Positions 1-8,259 of a stretch of 64,000 nucleotides of DNA are shown in pieces. How positions within the stretch are numbered: position 1 is the first letter of the stretch; each line of letters starts with the position of its first letter. Source of the stretch: Devosia sp. Root685 (GTDB lineage: Bacteria; Pseudomonadota; Alphaproteobacteria; Rhizobiales; Devosiaceae). The stretch is from contig NZ_LMHK01000002.1 of NCBI RefSeq assembly GCF_001427875.1, positions 927,436-991,435 on the forward strand. The letters are read 5' to 3'. Below the pieces are notes generated by a model. It saw nothing but the letters and a program-made list of their open reading frames with translations. It searched no databases and was not told the origin of the DNA. Position numbers and translations under genes: made by a program.

Positions 1-2276
1 ATCTCCTGCGCGCCGTGCAGCATCCTGGCAAGCTGCCCCAATTCCGTTTCCAGGCTACCGAGAGCCTTCTGGTTGGTTTCCCTCTCCTCCCGCAGGTCAG
101 CGATCCTGGCGACAAGCCGTTGACGGGAAGCGTCGAGTTCGGGATCCACCAACTTGTCGACCCGGTCAAGTCTCTCCCAGGCTTCGTCGCGGCGCGCGTC
201 GATGTCGGCAAGCGCGATGGCGAGCCGCTCCAGCGCGTCCTCCTCTTCGAACGTTGTGCCGAGCCGCTGGAGGCGCGAATGTACGTCGACCAAGAGGCTT
301 TCGTTCGCCTGATGCACTCTCGTTACAGCGCTTTCGTCGGCGAACTCCTTTTCAAGCACACCCGCCATGAGGCTGGCGGCCACCTTGCCGATCTTGAATT
401 CTCCCGCACTGCGTATCTCGACCACGAGGCCATCGTAGTAGGTGCCATCGGCCATCACGGCGCGTCCGTCGGCCATCAGTTCGGCCTGAGACCCTGCCAG
501 CCTGACCGTACCGAGACGGAACGTCACGAACGCCATGGCGATCGCGTCGTCGCCGGTGAATACCGAAGCCAACGAACCCGGCGGGGGCATGTGGGATGAG
601 TGTTGCAGCTTTCGGGTGTTGGCAATCCTGCAGCCCGGGAATTCCGACCTCGATCGCCGGAGCAGGGTGACCGCTTCCTCGGCATGTTCGGGATCGACGA
701 TGATGGTCTCGCGATCCTTGCCGAGCAGTGCCTCGGCAGCCAGCCGCCAGCGCTCGTCCGACAGGTCGAGCACCTGGGATACGGCCCTCGGCTGCATGCC
801 ACGCTCGCGCAGCACTTCCATGAGGCCAGTCACACTACGGTTGAGCGAGAGGCGCCCCTTTCGGCTCTCGGCGAGGCGGGTTCCCAGTTCGGCAGCCCGA
901 CGGGCGCTCTCGACGCGCAGCGCGACGGTGTCGTCGCGCTTTGCCGCCACCCTGTCCAGGCGGTCGATGGCGGTTGCCGCCGCCGAAGCGACCAGCTGCT
1001 CCATCAGGCCGGGGTTCCGGGGCCATGCGGGCGGGACCAATCCGGCCCCCTCTTCCCTGATGCGCAGGAGATCGTCCAGCAGGCCTCCGAGTCCGAGGCC
1101 CAAAGACTGTATCGCCTCGCGGATGTCGAGCAACTTGAGTGCGGCGGCGACGGGTGCATGCCGCTCGCGAAGGCGGAGGACCAGCTTGTCGTGCTGGGCG
1201 GTGTCGAGGTCGATTTCCGTCTTGAGCTGATGCCGCTTGGCTTCGACACCGCTCGTGGCGATCTGCGCCCTGACGCTCTCGAGTTCCGCCGTGCAGGATA
1301 TCACCTCCTCGCCGAGGCGGGCCATCTCGTCGTCGAGACGTCTTTTCTCGTCGGCCTTCCTTCGCCTCAGGCCCAGAAGGCGGTAGTGTTCCTTGGCAAC
1401 GTCGAGCAACTCGGCGAGCCGGCGCATGCATTCGGCAGTGTCCTCCTGCTCCAGCAGGGAGGCCAGTCGCTCGATCTCTTCTCGAATGGGCACAAGCGCA
1501 GCCAGTTTCCGGTCCAATTCGGCGATATCGGCCTGGATCTGTTGGTAGCGCTGGACTGACCCCCTGAGTTCCGCGATATCGACGTCGTCGCGTTGGAGCA
1601 GGTAGTTGCAGACGAAGTCTTCCACCGACCGCATGTCCTCGAAAGACAACGCCATGATGAAGGCCTTGATGAACCGCTCGGGTTCCGGGACACGTCTGCC
1701 GGTGAACAGGACACGCATGTATTCGCGGATGAACTTAGGGGCCGAGGTTGATTGGTGCTCGAACAGTTCGCCACCGGAAGCCCTGCATTCCGTTTCCAAC
1801 CTCCCCTTTAACGTCGGCCAGGACGAGGGGCGGGTTTGATCACCTTCGCGGTCGAGGAACATCGTCGAGTCGATGGACACGCCGGTGGCGACATATCGAC
1901 CGACGACGCGGGCGACATCCTCGTTCTCCGCCACCTCTATGCACAGACCCAACGCGATCGGGCGCTCGAGACCTGCGCCACCGAAGTTGAGAACGAGATG
2001 GCTCACGCCTTGCCGGCGCAGGGAGACGCCCTGATCGGTTTGCCCCAGGCAATAGCTGCGCAGGGTACGGTCGGATCGCCCGCCACCCTCGCCTGCGGAA
2101 CGGTTGAACTTATAGAACGAGGCGGAGCCGCCGGTCATCACGGCCTGGATCAAGTCTATGAGCGTGGACTTTCCGGTCGCGTTCTTGCCGAGCACGGCGG
2201 TGTTGCCGGAAAAGGCGATGTCCGCCACCGAGAACAGGTGCCAGTGCACTAGGGAGATACCGGTGAGCTGGATCAT
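1..2276 (-). CDS. jetC: JetC-like SMC/condensin ATPase of a Wadjet system (3' end beyond window)
   Basis: An open frame runs on the minus strand from an ATG at 2276 to the window edge without a stop, giving about 758 visible residues. A P-loop GKNATGKST lies at residues 30-38, preceded by the hydrophobic strand typical of SMC/RecN-like heads. From about residue 230 onward the sequence is long, charged and heptad-like (many Glu, Arg and Leu), as expected for an SMC coiled coil. The ATG overlaps the jetB stop as ATGA, which implies translational coupling. In Wadjet systems JetC is the SMC subunit that, with JetA and JetB, extrudes DNA loops and recognises circular plasmids for cleavage by JetD. 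JetD would be expected just left of the window. The family call rests on motif, coiled coil and gene order; the specific Wadjet type is not certain. Confidence 0.85.
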   Translation of the reverse strand, partial: MIQLTGISLVHWHLFSVADIAFSGNTAVLGKNATGKSTLIDLIQAVMTGGSASFYKFNRSAGEGGGRSDRTLRSYCLGQTDQGVSLRRQGVSHLVLNFGGAGLERPIALGLCIEVAENEDVARVVGRYVATGVSIDSTMFLDREGDQTRPSSWPTLKGRLETECRASGGELFEHQSTSAPKFIREYMRVLFTGRRVPEPERFIKAFIMALSFEDMRSVEDFVCNYLLQRDDVDIAELRGSVQRYQQIQADIAELDRKLAALVPIREEIERLASLLEQEDTAECMRRLAELLDVAKEHYRLLGLRRRKADEKRRLDDEMARLGEEVISCTAELESVRAQIATSGVEAKRHQLKTEIDLDTAQHDKLVLRLRERHAPVAAALKLLDIREAIQSLGLGLGGLLDDLLRIREEGAGLVPPAWPRNPGLMEQLVASAAATAIDRLDRVAAKRDDTVALRVESARRAAELGTRLAESRKGRLSLNRSVTGLMEVLRERGMQPRAVSQVLDLSDERWRLAAEALLGKDRETIIVDPEHAEEAVTLLRRSRSEFPGCRIANTRKLQHSSHMPPPGSLASVFTGDDAIAMAFVTFRLGTVRLAGSQAELMADGRAVMADGTYYDGLVVEIRSAGEFKIGKVAASLMAGVLEKEFADESAVTRVHQANESLLVDVHSRLQRLGTTFEEEDALERLAIALADIDARRDEAWERLDRVDKLVDPELDASRQRLVARIADLREERETNQKALGSLETELGQLARMLHGAQE

Positions 2277-2926
2277 CGCTCCTCCTCCACTGTTTCTTCC
2301 GGTCCTGTCCGATCGTCGGCGGGCACCGGATTCTGGCCGAGGAAGGCCCCGAGCGAAACCAGGAACTCTTCGCCCGCGAGCAGGCTGACGATGGGACGGA
2401 TAACCAGCTCCTGGTCCTGCCCCTCGTCGTCGAAGACGTGCAGCTTCACGACTGCCCTCCGCCCGAGGTCCTGGACGGCGTCTCGGAAATCCTCCACTCG
2501 CAAAGCCTGGCGACGGGATCGGGACACAAGATCGGTATACCCGTCATATGCCTCGTTGAGCGTCGTCAGGACGCTGCCGTAGTCGCCGACATTGCCGTCC
2601 TGAACGCCTTCCTGCCACTGCCGCGCGAGTACCAGCAGCACCATCGTCTCGTTGACGCTCATACGGGGATGGCCGACCCGCTCGACATCGGGAAATATCC
2701 CGGCCCACCCCTCGCTCTCGCGGATAACGAGACGATAGCCGGCAGTATCGAAGAAGCGCTCGATCGGCGCGACCACCGCAGGACGCCTCAGGATCTCGAG
2801 CATGGGCGGAGATCCACGGTCCTCGGTGTGCAGGAACTGATGCCGCAGCAGATGGTGTATGGTCTGCGTGACGCGGTCCATGACCCGGGGGTCCCGCGCT
2901 TCGAGATCCCTGAATTCAGCCAGCAC
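2273..2926 (-). CDS. jetB: JetB-like protein (DUF4194/MukE-like) of Wadjet
   Basis: This 217-residue acidic protein has no signal peptide or membrane segment. Its N-terminal half (about residues 20-120) resembles the winged-helix MukE-like subunit of bacterial condensins: a helical opening, then FFDTAGYRLVIRESEGW and an LVLARQWQEG-like segment. It sits between the JetA-like and JetC-like genes, overlapping the first by 11 bases and the second by 4. In the Wadjet complex JetB is the KITE subunit that binds the JetA kleisin. The C-terminal tail is rich in Glu and Asp. Identification depends mainly on gene order and size. Confidence 0.8.
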   Translation of the reverse strand: MLAEFRDLEARDPRVMDRVTQTIHHLLRHQFLHTEDRGSPPMLEILRRPAVVAPIERFFDTAGYRLVIRESEGWAGIFPDVERVGHPRMSVNETMVLLVLARQWQEGVQDGNVGDYGSVLTTLNEAYDGYTDLVSRSRRQALRVEDFRDAVQDLGRRAVVKLHVFDDEGQDQELVIRPIVSLLAGEEFLVSLGAFLGQNPVPADDRTGPEETVEEER

Positions 2927-4439
2927 GTGCTACCTCCGTCATCCCGAGCGTCCCGATCCGGCGGATGGAAAAATCCTCGCAGTCAAGCCAATCGTTGTCG
3001 ACCCTGCTTTCCGGGATCGCCCGGAATTCGTAGACCCCCTTCAACCGCCGCGACAGCGCATCGGGATACTGACCGTTCAGCATGCCGCGGGCCGCTCGTC
3101 GCAAGGCCTCGAAAGCGAGGAAATCGTCGAGATCCGCGATGCCCAGATCGCGGGCGAAAACCACCGATTCCGAGACCCGGATATCGAGGAAGGAAAGCAC
3201 CTTTTCAGGCACGATGGTTATCCGGTCCAGATAGTCGCGCTCGAGCTGCCGACGCAGGAGATGGATAGGCTCGGGCTCTGCCACAGTGACCGATTCCGTA
3301 TCAACGACCGGTCGATCGCCCCGCGGTCTCGCCAGTAGCCCCGCGGAATATGGGCCGACCACCGGCTGCAGGAACCCCGGAACCGACAGATCTCTCCGTA
3401 CCCCCTTGCGGTGCTCGATCAGACGGTCGAGGTCGATCGCGAGTTTCTCGCTCAACCTGAGGAAAGCATCGGCGCGCCGTCCGGCGTAGCGGACGGTGTT
3501 GCGCAACCGCACCTCCAGTCTCGCCCTTTGCTGCTGGATGCGCAGGAAGGCCTCGTCTATCTGCCCCAGTACGCGACGTATGCGGTAAAGGTCGTCGAAC
3601 ACCAGGTCACGTGCGCCATCGCGTCCTGCGGCGATGCCGGAATCCGAGTAGGCCGCGGCGAGACTATCGATGTCCACAGGAGAATCCTCGAGGCGTTGAA
3701 TGGAGTCGAGGATGGCATAGCGAAAGCGGTACGGGTGCGCGGTGGTCGAAATCGCCGCGTAGTCCTTGAGCAGGATACGGTCCACGAAATCCTCGAAGAA
3801 GTGTTGTAGACGCTCGCTCAAGTCGTTGCTGGCAAGCACATGCCTCTCGATCTCGCGTAGGGAGGAAAGAACGCTGCGCAGATAGCGACCGAAACCCACC
3901 GCATCCTTGGCGGCCTTGTGCAATCCCAGGGCGTTGTGGGCGGCGCTCACCCTGACGGCGTCGAGGGCGTTCCGCACTTCGACGATCAGTCCGCCAAGCT
4001 GTTCGGAGCCTCCTTGCCGTAGGGTAGAGAGAAAGTCCGCAAGACGCATGGCCGAGGACGGCATGTCGACGGTCACGCGCATGCCATAGCGGGATTCTTC
4101 CAGCCAGCCCGTGTCAACCAGTCGGGCGTAGATGTGGCGGGCCCGCACCATGGCCTCTTGCGTAGCCTCCCTGTCCACCTCGGCGCGTTTGCGGGTACGC
4201 AGCCTGCGCCCCCGGGACGACACCTGATCGAGGGTGACGAGGTTCCCTTCGTCGTGCCAGAGTTCCGGATGGGATGCCAGCACGTCATAGGCGATGCCGA
4301 CGAGTTCGTTCCTGGTAGGAAAAAGCAGGTCAGAACCGAAGCAGTCGTCGTAGATACGAAGAAGGACTTCTTCGTAGAGCCTGCGGTTCTCGCCCGCGAA
4401 CAGCATGAAAATGTTTGGATGCAGCGTACCGAAGATCAT
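2916..4439 (-). CDS. jetA: JetA-like kleisin subunit (MukF-like) of Wadjet
   Basis: The 507-residue protein opens with a segment (residues 7-22, containing HPNIFMLFAGENRRLYEE) of the kind seen in JetA proteins: a short 'F..LAS.NR..Y...L' motif followed by a winged-helix-like stretch. The middle is mainly helical with many Arg and Leu, and the C-terminus is again compact. JetA is the kleisin that bridges the JetC heads in the Wadjet plasmid-defence condensin. It is the first gene of the minus-strand operon. The ribosome site before the ATG is weak (ACGGA directly upstream). The sequence looks closer to the DUF5716 type of JetA than to the DUF3375 type, but I cannot confirm that without a profile search. 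Confidence 0.8.
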   Translation of the reverse strand: MIFGTLHPNIFMLFAGENRRLYEEVLLRIYDDCFGSDLLFPTRNELVGIAYDVLASHPELWHDEGNLVTLDQVSSRGRRLRTRKRAEVDREATQEAMVRARHIYARLVDTGWLEESRYGMRVTVDMPSSAMRLADFLSTLRQGGSEQLGGLIVEVRNALDAVRVSAAHNALGLHKAAKDAVGFGRYLRSVLSSLREIERHVLASNDLSERLQHFFEDFVDRILLKDYAAISTTAHPYRFRYAILDSIQRLEDSPVDIDSLAAAYSDSGIAAGRDGARDLVFDDLYRIRRVLGQIDEAFLRIQQQRARLEVRLRNTVRYAGRRADAFLRLSEKLAIDLDRLIEHRKGVRRDLSVPGFLQPVVGPYSAGLLARPRGDRPVVDTESVTVAEPEPIHLLRRQLERDYLDRITIVPEKVLSFLDIRVSESVVFARDLGIADLDDFLAFEALRRAARGMLNGQYPDALSRRLKGVYEFRAIPESRVDNDWLDCEDFSIRRIGTLGMTEVARAG

Positions 4440-4738
4440 TCCGTACAGCCGATCAATAATGAAACCGGGAACAACCTCGCGCTCCGAAATGGATCGACCG
4501 CCGCATACGATCGCGCAACCAGAACAACATGCTCAGCAGGCGACCGATAGTCCTTCTCATTGATATTCCACAGATGCCTCCCGCATGGCAAAGTGTCCGG
4601 GCTGTCTGAAAGAGACGAGATTCGAAACCGATCCGGTGACCTCCGGCCCGCCGAAAATCGATGGGGGGCAACCGGTGGCGGGAATATCTGGGCTACCTAT
4701 ATTGGCCTCGGAAACACTTGTGCTTCAGGGGCATTATC

Positions 4739-5974
4739 TTGAACGTGAAGGAAAAGCCGCTACGGACTCGCCGGGTGCTCCTCTTGGTCGGCGCAGGCGC
4801 CTCGATCGGATACGGGGCGCCGTCCACATGGCAGCTCACCGACGACATCGGGCACCGGCTTAAAGCACGCGAGTGGATGAAGAGCAGCGGTGCCGTGGAG
4901 GCTTATCGGCAGATCGCTGAAACCCTTTCGCGATATCTCAAGCATCCGAAAGGCGCCAACTTCGAGCAGATCTATCACGTGGCGCACGAACTGTCGGCGA
5001 TGGAGACACCGGGCGACAATGCCGTGGACCAGTATCGGCCGCTCCTTGCGCCCTTCCTTAAAAGGACGGCAGGCCTGGACGCCGAGGCCTGCCGGATTCT
5101 TTGCGACGGGATCGTCGATGCCATTTACGGAAAGCTGTCGGAGTGCTGTGAAATCGCCCCGTCCAGGCTTGCGCCGTTGGGCGGTTTCTTGCGCGGCCTG
5201 CGCGAAAACTACGTCACACGCGTCTACACCACGAACTACGACGACTTCATTCTCCAGTCTGCGCCGGACCTTTTTACGGGCTTTCCTGCCTCACGCGCCT
5301 CCGGCCCGAAAATGGTCGACCCCGCGAGGATATGGGGCCGCGGCGATGACGACTGCGTCTTTCACTTGCACGGTTCGGTACATTTGGGGTTTGCCCCGAC
5401 CGTGAACTGGGATGCCGACTTAGGCGACTTGTATTGGTATGACGAGAGGGACGAGGCAAGGCGTAATGCAGGATTCCACGGCAGCGATGTATCCCGCATG
5501 GACGGCACGGGATACATGAGGACGGCAGTCATTACCGGCTTGGACAAGCTGTCCCGTCTGCAACGCAGCCCGATGTCCCACTACTACGCATCTTTCGCGC
5601 GGGACGTGATGTCGGCCGACCTGCTGGTCATGGTCGGATACGGGATGGGTGACCTCCACCTCAATTCGTGGATATCGGCTGCACGCAGGAAGGGAGGAGC
5701 CCCGCCGATCGTGCTGATCGACAAGTGGGATCAGCCATTCCTCAGAGCCAGCGCCCATGAATGGGGCCGGCGCGAGACGGCGATGCTGCACGAGTTCCGG
5801 ATTAACGCCAGGGGCTATGCCGGAGGAACCAAGTTCGGCACGGGCTGGACACTGGCGACGGACGGAGAGTCGGCGATTTGGGACCGTGGGTTCGACGCGT
5901 TTCTCGATTCGCCTGAAGAGTTCGGGGAGGCCCTGAGGAAGATCGGTTTCCTGAATACGAGCGAAACTCAGTAG
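4739..5974 (+). CDS. SIR2-like domain protein (probable NAD-consuming defence enzyme)
   Basis: Numbered from a TTG at 4739, the 411-residue protein has a Rossmann opening VLLLVGAGAS (residues 13-22), a TTNYDD motif near 164-169, a FHLHGS segment with His at 209 and 211, and LLVMVGYGMGD further on. These match the SIR2_2-type fold found in many phage-defence NADases: GAGAS and TNYD contact NAD and the HxHG His is catalytic. The start is chosen because CAGGGG lies about eight bases upstream. A GTG at 4745 is also possible, and the in-frame ATG at 4661 would add 26 unsupported residues. It stands alone, with the Wadjet locus on the other strand to its left and a 500-base gap to its right. The C-terminal 200 residues show no second domain I recognise. 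Confidence 0.8.
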   Translation: MNVKEKPLRTRRVLLLVGAGASIGYGAPSTWQLTDDIGHRLKAREWMKSSGAVEAYRQIAETLSRYLKHPKGANFEQIYHVAHELSAMETPGDNAVDQYRPLLAPFLKRTAGLDAEACRILCDGIVDAIYGKLSECCEIAPSRLAPLGGFLRGLRENYVTRVYTTNYDDFILQSAPDLFTGFPASRASGPKMVDPARIWGRGDDDCVFHLHGSVHLGFAPTVNWDADLGDLYWYDERDEARRNAGFHGSDVSRMDGTGYMRTAVITGLDKLSRLQRSPMSHYYASFARDVMSADLLVMVGYGMGDLHLNSWISAARRKGGAPPIVLIDKWDQPFLRASAHEWGRRETAMLHEFRINARGYAGGTKFGTGWTLATDGESAIWDRGFDAFLDSPEEFGEALRKIGFLNTSETQ

Positions 5975-5986
5975 CCCCGTACTGCC

Positions 5987-6091
5987 TTACCAGTGGCTAC
6001 GGCGGCGGCGCCAAAAGCTGACGATCGGTACTGCAACAAGCAGGAGAACGGCACACACGGCAAGAATGACCGCGATCAAAGCGATGTCCAT
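5987..6091 (-). CDS. Candidate 34-residue membrane miniprotein
   Basis: A short minus-strand frame begins with ATG at 6091 and ends with TAA at 5987. It encodes MDIALIAVILAVCAVLLLVA followed by VPIVSFWRRRRSHW: one continuous hydrophobic helix of about 22 residues, then a run of four Arg. This is the textbook layout of a single-span small membrane protein with a cytoplasmic positively charged tail. There is no strong Shine-Dalgarno, only a GGGG about five bases upstream. It lies convergent to the SIR2-like gene, in the gap before the patatin operon. It may be chance, and no homologue is known to me. Confidence 0.35.
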   Translation of the reverse strand: MDIALIAVILAVCAVLLLVAVPIVSFWRRRRSHW

Positions 6092-6474
6092 GGGTGCCCC
6101 AACAACCGATGCGATTGAATCGCGCGTACGCAGTACGGATCGCGCCAGGTCAGCGTGGGTGCTTCGTGTGAAGGAGTTCCTAACGGTGGGAAATCGTGAT
6201 CAGGACGGGCGACGGGAAGCCTGTAGTTCAGTTCCGTCAACGATCCATAAAAGGAGTGATTTGCCGAGGCCGATTTTTCCTCGATGCTCCCGCCCAATAT
6301 AGGATTGCCTTTTCCTCCACGAAGCCGCGTAATCAGGCATCGCGTTACTTGGAAGTGCACGGGAAGAACTTCTGCTTGGATAGGTCCTTCCATACCTGTG
6401 GGCCGATCTCAATCCGCTCGGGAAACAAGCGGCATCGTAAAACTTCGGTTCGGCCAGATTGGGGGAGAATTCAC

Positions 6475-8250
6475 TTGCTGGAGTGTGATCTTGTTCTCAA
6501 AGGCGGCGTCACGTCCGGCGTCGTTTATCCGCAGGCCATCGTCGAGGTGGCGCGCAAGTATCGTCTGCGAAACGTAGGCGGGACGTCCGCCGGGGCTATC
6601 GCCGCGGCCGTCGCTGCGGCGGCTGAGTATCGGCGTCAGTCCTCGCCTGGGATCGACGATTTCTCCGGCTTCGACGCCACCGCGGCCATAGCGAAGGAAT
6701 TGGGCGAAGACCTGCTAGGGCTGTTCCAACCTTCCCCCCCGCTGGCGGGAGTGTTCGCGATCGGAATCGAACTCCTGGGGGCCGAGAAGAAGCATCGTGC
6801 TTGGCGGGTCGCCAGGACGGTGGCGAGAGTCTTTCCGTGGCACTTCGCCGTCCCGGCTGCCGTTACTGTCATGCTTGTCGTCTTTGCCGCCCCGACCGAA
6901 AACTGGGCTCTCATGGCCCTGGGCACTCTCCTAGGAACGCTCATGCTGTTCGGTTCCCTCGCGTGGTCACTCGGGAGGACAGTCCTGCAGACGCTGCCCC
7001 GGCACGACTTCGGCATCTGCTCGGGTTTGTCCCAGCCGGGCTTTGCAAAAGATTCCGCCTCACCCACTGCGGCTCTCACCGAGTGGCTTGCCGACAAGAT
7101 CGATGTGGTCGCGGGTAGGGATCCGAGCGGCACTCCCCTAACGGTGGGAGAACTAGAGGCAAAGGGAGTCCGGGTCGCTGCGGTGACAACCGATCTGTCG
7201 TCACGACGACCTTACGAGCTCCCTCTCAAGAGCAGGCACCACTTCTTCAGCAAGGCCGAGTTCGAATTGCTGTTCCCCAAGCGGGTGATCGACTATCTCG
7301 TGGAGGGGCAGGAGCCATTATCCGGAGCCAGTCCGCCGGACCTCTTCCAGTTGAAGGTCGGGGCGGAGTTCCCTGTCATTCTCGTTGCGCGTATGAGCCT
7401 CAGCTTTCCGGGACTCATCCGCGCGGTACCGCTCTACCGCTTCGACGATCAATTGCCTGCCGAGGGCGGTGATCGCGGTAGGGTGCGCCGCTGCCTTTTT
7501 TCGGACGGCGGTATTTCGAGCAATTTCCCGATCCACTTTTTCGACACCTTCCTCCCGCGGCGGCCGACATTCGGTATCACGCTTACGGATTGGAACGCCG
7601 CCCGTCACCGCGAGATACGGGTCTTCCTGCCGAAGCGATGGCGCCAAAGCACCGACCTGCCGATTGCGCCTATCGTCGGGTTAGGCGATTTCGCGGGGAG
7701 CATCCTGCAAACCGCGCGCGAATGGCAGGATACCTTGCAGTCGTTGTTGCCCGGATACGCCGAGCGCATCGTCGAAGTTCGGCTTGATCCCGAGAAGGAG
7801 GGAGGCCTGAACCTGACCATGTCCAAAGGCACGATCGAGAACCTCGTCGAATACGGTCGGCAGGCGGGAACTACCCTGACGAGCCAGTTCGATTTCGACG
7901 AACATCGCTGGCGCCGGGCGCTATCCCTATTGCCGGAACTCGAAACCACTCTTCGAGGCTTTGCGACCAGCCATGCCTCCAGACCCGACGGCGCCGATCC
8001 CGACGCGCTGACGTATGCCGCGATACTAGGGGAATATGAGCCGAGGTCGTACGAGAACCCGGCACCATGGCGCGAGACCGTACTCGCGCCGTTCGCCTCG
8101 GCGCTGGCGGATATCGGCACGGCGGCCCAGGACAGGCTCGGTTGCACGCCCGTGGAAACTGTTGTCGAAGGAACCGTGCCCGCAGTCGATTCAACCATTC
8201 GGCTGATGGCGGCCACCGACCGCGCGCCGCGCCGATCTACCGAGGGATGA
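6475..8250 (+). CDS. Patatin-like phospholipase with a membrane insert
   Basis: Starting at a TTG with GGGGGAG seven bases upstream, the 591-residue product begins directly at the patatin fold. It shows the glycine-rich oxyanion motif DLVLKGGVTSG (residues 5-15), the nucleophile elbow GGTSAGA with Ser38, and the catalytic Asp344 in DGG. Between elbow and Asp is an insert with two hydrophobic stretches, about residues 123-140 and 145-165, likely a membrane hairpin. The family hydrolyses acyl esters of membrane lipids. An upstream ATG at 6196 would add 93 residues with no patatin character. The stop is nine bases before the next gene, so it heads a three-gene operon with an ATPase and an HNH nuclease. 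In that context a membrane-damaging effector role is plausible but inferred. Confidence 0.88.
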   Translation: MLECDLVLKGGVTSGVVYPQAIVEVARKYRLRNVGGTSAGAIAAAVAAAAEYRRQSSPGIDDFSGFDATAAIAKELGEDLLGLFQPSPPLAGVFAIGIELLGAEKKHRAWRVARTVARVFPWHFAVPAAVTVMLVVFAAPTENWALMALGTLLGTLMLFGSLAWSLGRTVLQTLPRHDFGICSGLSQPGFAKDSASPTAALTEWLADKIDVVAGRDPSGTPLTVGELEAKGVRVAAVTTDLSSRRPYELPLKSRHHFFSKAEFELLFPKRVIDYLVEGQEPLSGASPPDLFQLKVGAEFPVILVARMSLSFPGLIRAVPLYRFDDQLPAEGGDRGRVRRCLFSDGGISSNFPIHFFDTFLPRRPTFGITLTDWNAARHREIRVFLPKRWRQSTDLPIAPIVGLGDFAGSILQTAREWQDTLQSLLPGYAERIVEVRLDPEKEGGLNLTMSKGTIENLVEYGRQAGTTLTSQFDFDEHRWRRALSLLPELETTLRGFATSHASRPDGADPDALTYAAILGEYEPRSYENPAPWRETVLAPFASALADIGTAAQDRLGCTPVETVVEGTVPAVDSTIRLMAATDRAPRRSTEG

Positions 8251-8259
8251 GGGACAGGG

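Noticed and set aside
535..1559. Plus-strand frames in the first 2 kb
   Set aside because: They oppose the SMC-like gene, whose minus-strand frame is open to the window edge and carries a P-loop.
6196..6474. N-terminal extension of the patatin frame to ATG 6196
   Set aside because: No patatin-family sequence in it and a strong ribosome site supports TTG 6475.
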